Below, one piece after another: positions 62,672 through 64,000 of a stretch of DNA of 64,000 nucleotides. The DNA comes from Brevundimonas pondensis (lineage in GTDB: Bacteria > Pseudomonadota > Alphaproteobacteria > Caulobacterales > Caulobacteraceae), in assembly GCF_017487345.1 (NCBI RefSeq), contig NZ_CP062006.1:2300001-2364000 (forward strand), given 5' to 3'. The first letter of the stretch is position 1. Each line of letters opens with the position of its first letter. The position numbers and the translations under genes are program-made. The notes under the pieces are model-generated. The model was not told where the DNA came from. It saw nothing but the letters and a program-made list of their open reading frames with translations, and searched no databases.

Positions 62672-62746
62672 GAATCGCATTGGTTATGAGCGCGTTAAGG
62701 AAAACCCCTTCTGCGTTAACGGAGTGTTACTGCGATAATCTGAGTC
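62672..62746 (-). promoter_or_regulatory. ftsZ upstream region with CtrA-like box and two GANTC sites
   Basis: Minus-strand TTAA-CGCGCTC-ATAACC (62682-62698) is one base off the CtrA consensus TTAA-N7-TTAAC. GAATC at 62672-62676 and GAGTC at 62742-62746 are CcrM methylation sites. A further GTTAAC is at 62715-62720. In Caulobacter ftsZ transcription is repressed by CtrA and stimulated by GANTC methylation. Confidence 0.5.
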
Positions 62747-62811
62747 GGTCGGTTTGGGAGCCATAACCCACGGCCAAGCTGCGGTTTTCTTGAAGCAGAC
62801 CACCGGAAATG

Positions 62812-62842
62812 AAAAAGGGGCCGGACGTTTCCGTCCGGCCCC
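62812..62842 (-). terminator. intrinsic terminator of the TonB-dependent receptor gene
   Basis: A perfect 11-base stem GGGGCCGGACG/CGTCCGGCCCC (62817-62827, 62832-62842). On the minus strand it is followed by CCTTTTTC. It separates the receptor gene from ftsZ. Confidence 0.9.
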
Positions 62843-62878
62843 GATCTCATGCTCGAAGAACGAGCAGTGCTGACCCGC

Positions 62879-64000
62879 TTAGAAGCGATAGCTCAGCGAT
62901 GCAGTCCAGCGACGACCGATGTTGTCGATATAGACGCCATTCTGCAGGCCGTTGTAGCCCAAGGTGTCCTCGTCCGTGACGTTGTCGATCACGATACGGG
63001 CCGAAGCCTTATCGGTCACGTCATAGCCCAGCGACAGGCTGTGCGTCATGTAGCCATCGTAGCGGACGACCGGGGTCTGCTCGAAGGTCGCTTGCAGGCT
63101 GCCCGTGCCGCGGACGATCGAAGCGTCCTGGAACGAGGTGCTCCAGCGCGCATTGAAGCGACCCAGGTTGTACAGGACGTTGAACTGCGTCTTCCAGGTC
63201 GGGTTGCCCAGCGAGTTTTCAGACGCGATGGAGTCCGAGAAGTCACCGATGCCCGACGACGAGTACTCAAGCAGATAGTAGGCGTTCGCACGGAAGCCCA
63301 GCGTGCCCAGATCGGCGTCCGCCGTGAACACGTCGGCCAGGTCCATCGAGTAGCTCATGTTAGCGTTGATCGCCTTCACGCGCGTTCCACCCAGGTTGAA
63401 GAAGGGCAGCTCGAAGCCGTTGGTGAAGTTGAAGGCGCCGTCGCGCTGGATGCCGGCGCAGCTGTTGACGCCGATGTCCGGCGTGTTGTCCGGGTAAGCC
63501 GAGCTATCGTAGCAGTAGACAGCTGCGCTTTGCGCCAGCAGCGGGCCCAGGGCGTCGGTGACCGTGATCTCCAGGTAGTCGGCAGCCACGATCAGGTTCG
63601 GGATCACTTTCGGGCGAGCCACGAAGCCGAAGGTGAACGAGTCGCCCTTCTCCGGCTGCAGCGTCTGGCGACCCGAGATCACGCCGGTGAACGACGCGCC
63701 CGAGGGTTGATACAGCGCCAGGAAGGCGTCTGCTTCAGCCGCGTTGGTGACTTGAACCGCAGTGCCGTTGGCTTGCAGCAGCACGCCGCTGTTGGCGGCG
63801 GCGACACGCAGGACTTCGGCGCGGCAGTTGCTGCGACGCACGCCGCCGGCGGGACCGCCAGCGATGTTGACCGGCGAGCAGGGATCGGCCGACGAGGTGA
63901 AGAAGGCCTGGTTGCCGAGGAACAGCTCCACGATCGACGGATTGCGAACCGACTTCGAGATGTTGCCGCGGAACAGCAGCTGATCGTTCACTTCCCAGGT
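62879..64000 (-). CDS. TonB-dependent receptor, C-terminal part (5' end beyond window)
   Basis: The last 373 or so residues of an outer-membrane beta-barrel; the frame is open to the window edge. It has typical barrel features: FRGNISKSVRNPSIVELF, LQPEKGDSFTFGFVARP, YLEITVTDALG, then alternating strands such as FRANAYYLLEYSSSGIGDF, WKTQFNVLYNLGRFNARWSTSF and a C-terminal SYRF with the terminal Phe used by the BAM complex. It belongs to the large TonB receptor group with oligosaccharide- or unknown-ligand members common in Caulobacterales. Four Cys in extracellular loops may pair. The ligand is unknown. Confidence 0.9.
   Translation of the reverse strand, partial: TWEVNDQLLFRGNISKSVRNPSIVELFLGNQAFFTSSADPCSPVNIAGGPAGGVRRSNCRAEVLRVAAANSGVLLQANGTAVQVTNAAEADAFLALYQPSGASFTGVISGRQTLQPEKGDSFTFGFVARPKVIPNLIVAADYLEITVTDALGPLLAQSAAVYCYDSSAYPDNTPDIGVNSCAGIQRDGAFNFTNGFELPFFNLGGTRVKAINANMSYSMDLADVFTADADLGTLGFRANAYYLLEYSSSGIGDFSDSIASENSLGNPTWKTQFNVLYNLGRFNARWSTSFQDASIVRGTGSLQATFEQTPVVRYDGYMTHSLSLGYDVTDKASARIVIDNVTDEDTLGYNGLQNGVYIDNIGRRWTASLSYRF

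Overview
This is a GC-rich (roughly two-thirds G+C), almost fully coding chromosomal segment from an alphaproteobacterium of the order Caulobacterales, most likely Brevundimonas or a close relative. The evidence is the gene content: the Caulobacter-type flagellar set fliF-fliG-flbE-fliN-flbD-flhA, the cell-cycle proteins RcdA and TrcR (DUF1013), a long-linker FtsZ, COQ9, an EnvZ/OmpR-like pair beside ilvE, and CtrA-like TTAA-N7-TTAA boxes and GANTC (CcrM) sites in several upstream regions. I see no rRNA or tRNA gene, CRISPR array, insertion sequence, integrase or prophage, so most of the window reads as core genome. Genus-level assignment is inference.

Layout. 1-5 kb: partial thioesterase, thiolase, ecotin, VOC protein, a Pro-rich secreted protein coupled to a MASE1 sensor kinase. 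5-7 kb: thiE, then an iron module (bfd, bfr) whose two upstream regions share a motif. 7-9.5 kb: an ABC-2 transporter pair divergent from a DUF2975/XRE pair, with a TTAA-N7-TTAA box between them. 9.5-16 kb: efp, suhB, a glycerophosphodiesterase, an ABCB-type exporter, rpmE and a YcbB-like L,D-transpeptidase. 16-25 kb: small conserved alphaproteobacterial proteins (TonB-C, RcdA, DUF1192), a quinone oxidoreductase, a CVNH/crystallin secreted protein, TrcR, ubiX, two DUF465 proteins, a diguanylate cyclase, purEK, COQ9 and rpsU, which appears to start at CTG. 25-30 kb: isoprenoid operon xseB-csaA-ispA-dxs. 30-36 kb: GNAT, CoxE-like VWA protein, CsbD, Nudix, and a kinase-regulator-kinase signalling cluster. 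36-44 kb: flagellar operon on the minus strand with a class A beta-lactamase gene between flbD and flhA. 44-52 kb: leucine/phenylalanine-type dehydrogenase, lipoprotein hydrolase, uracil-DNA glycosylase, small enzymes, GST, nucleoside transporter, DUF4349, ilvE. 52-60 kb: OmpR/EnvZ-like pair, proC, YbjN, ubiK, lgt-midA-HhH-pgeF. 60-64 kb: lpxC, ftsZ and the 3' part of a TonB-dependent receptor.

Functional themes. Quinone and isoprenoid supply recurs (dxs, ispA, ubiX, COQ9, ubiK, MidA/NDUFAF7-like), as do envelope and division functions (ftsZ, lpxC, lgt, L,D-transpeptidase, PgeF, MsbA-like exporter, beta-lactamase) and cell-cycle/motility control (RcdA, TrcR, FlbD, CtrA-like boxes). Well-formed intrinsic terminators close many units. 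Two palindromic, MITE-like intergenic repeats (24116-24249 and 44270-44452) are the only mobile-looking sequences. The only gene-free stretch over 300 bases is 44180-44493, which holds the fliF upstream control region and one of these repeats.

I found no clear previously undescribed multi-gene system. The best leads are the CTG-initiated rpsU, the beta-lactamase inside the flagellar operon, the CVNH-crystallin fusion, the shared bfd/bfr operator and the CtrA-like box controlling a DUF2975/XRE module.
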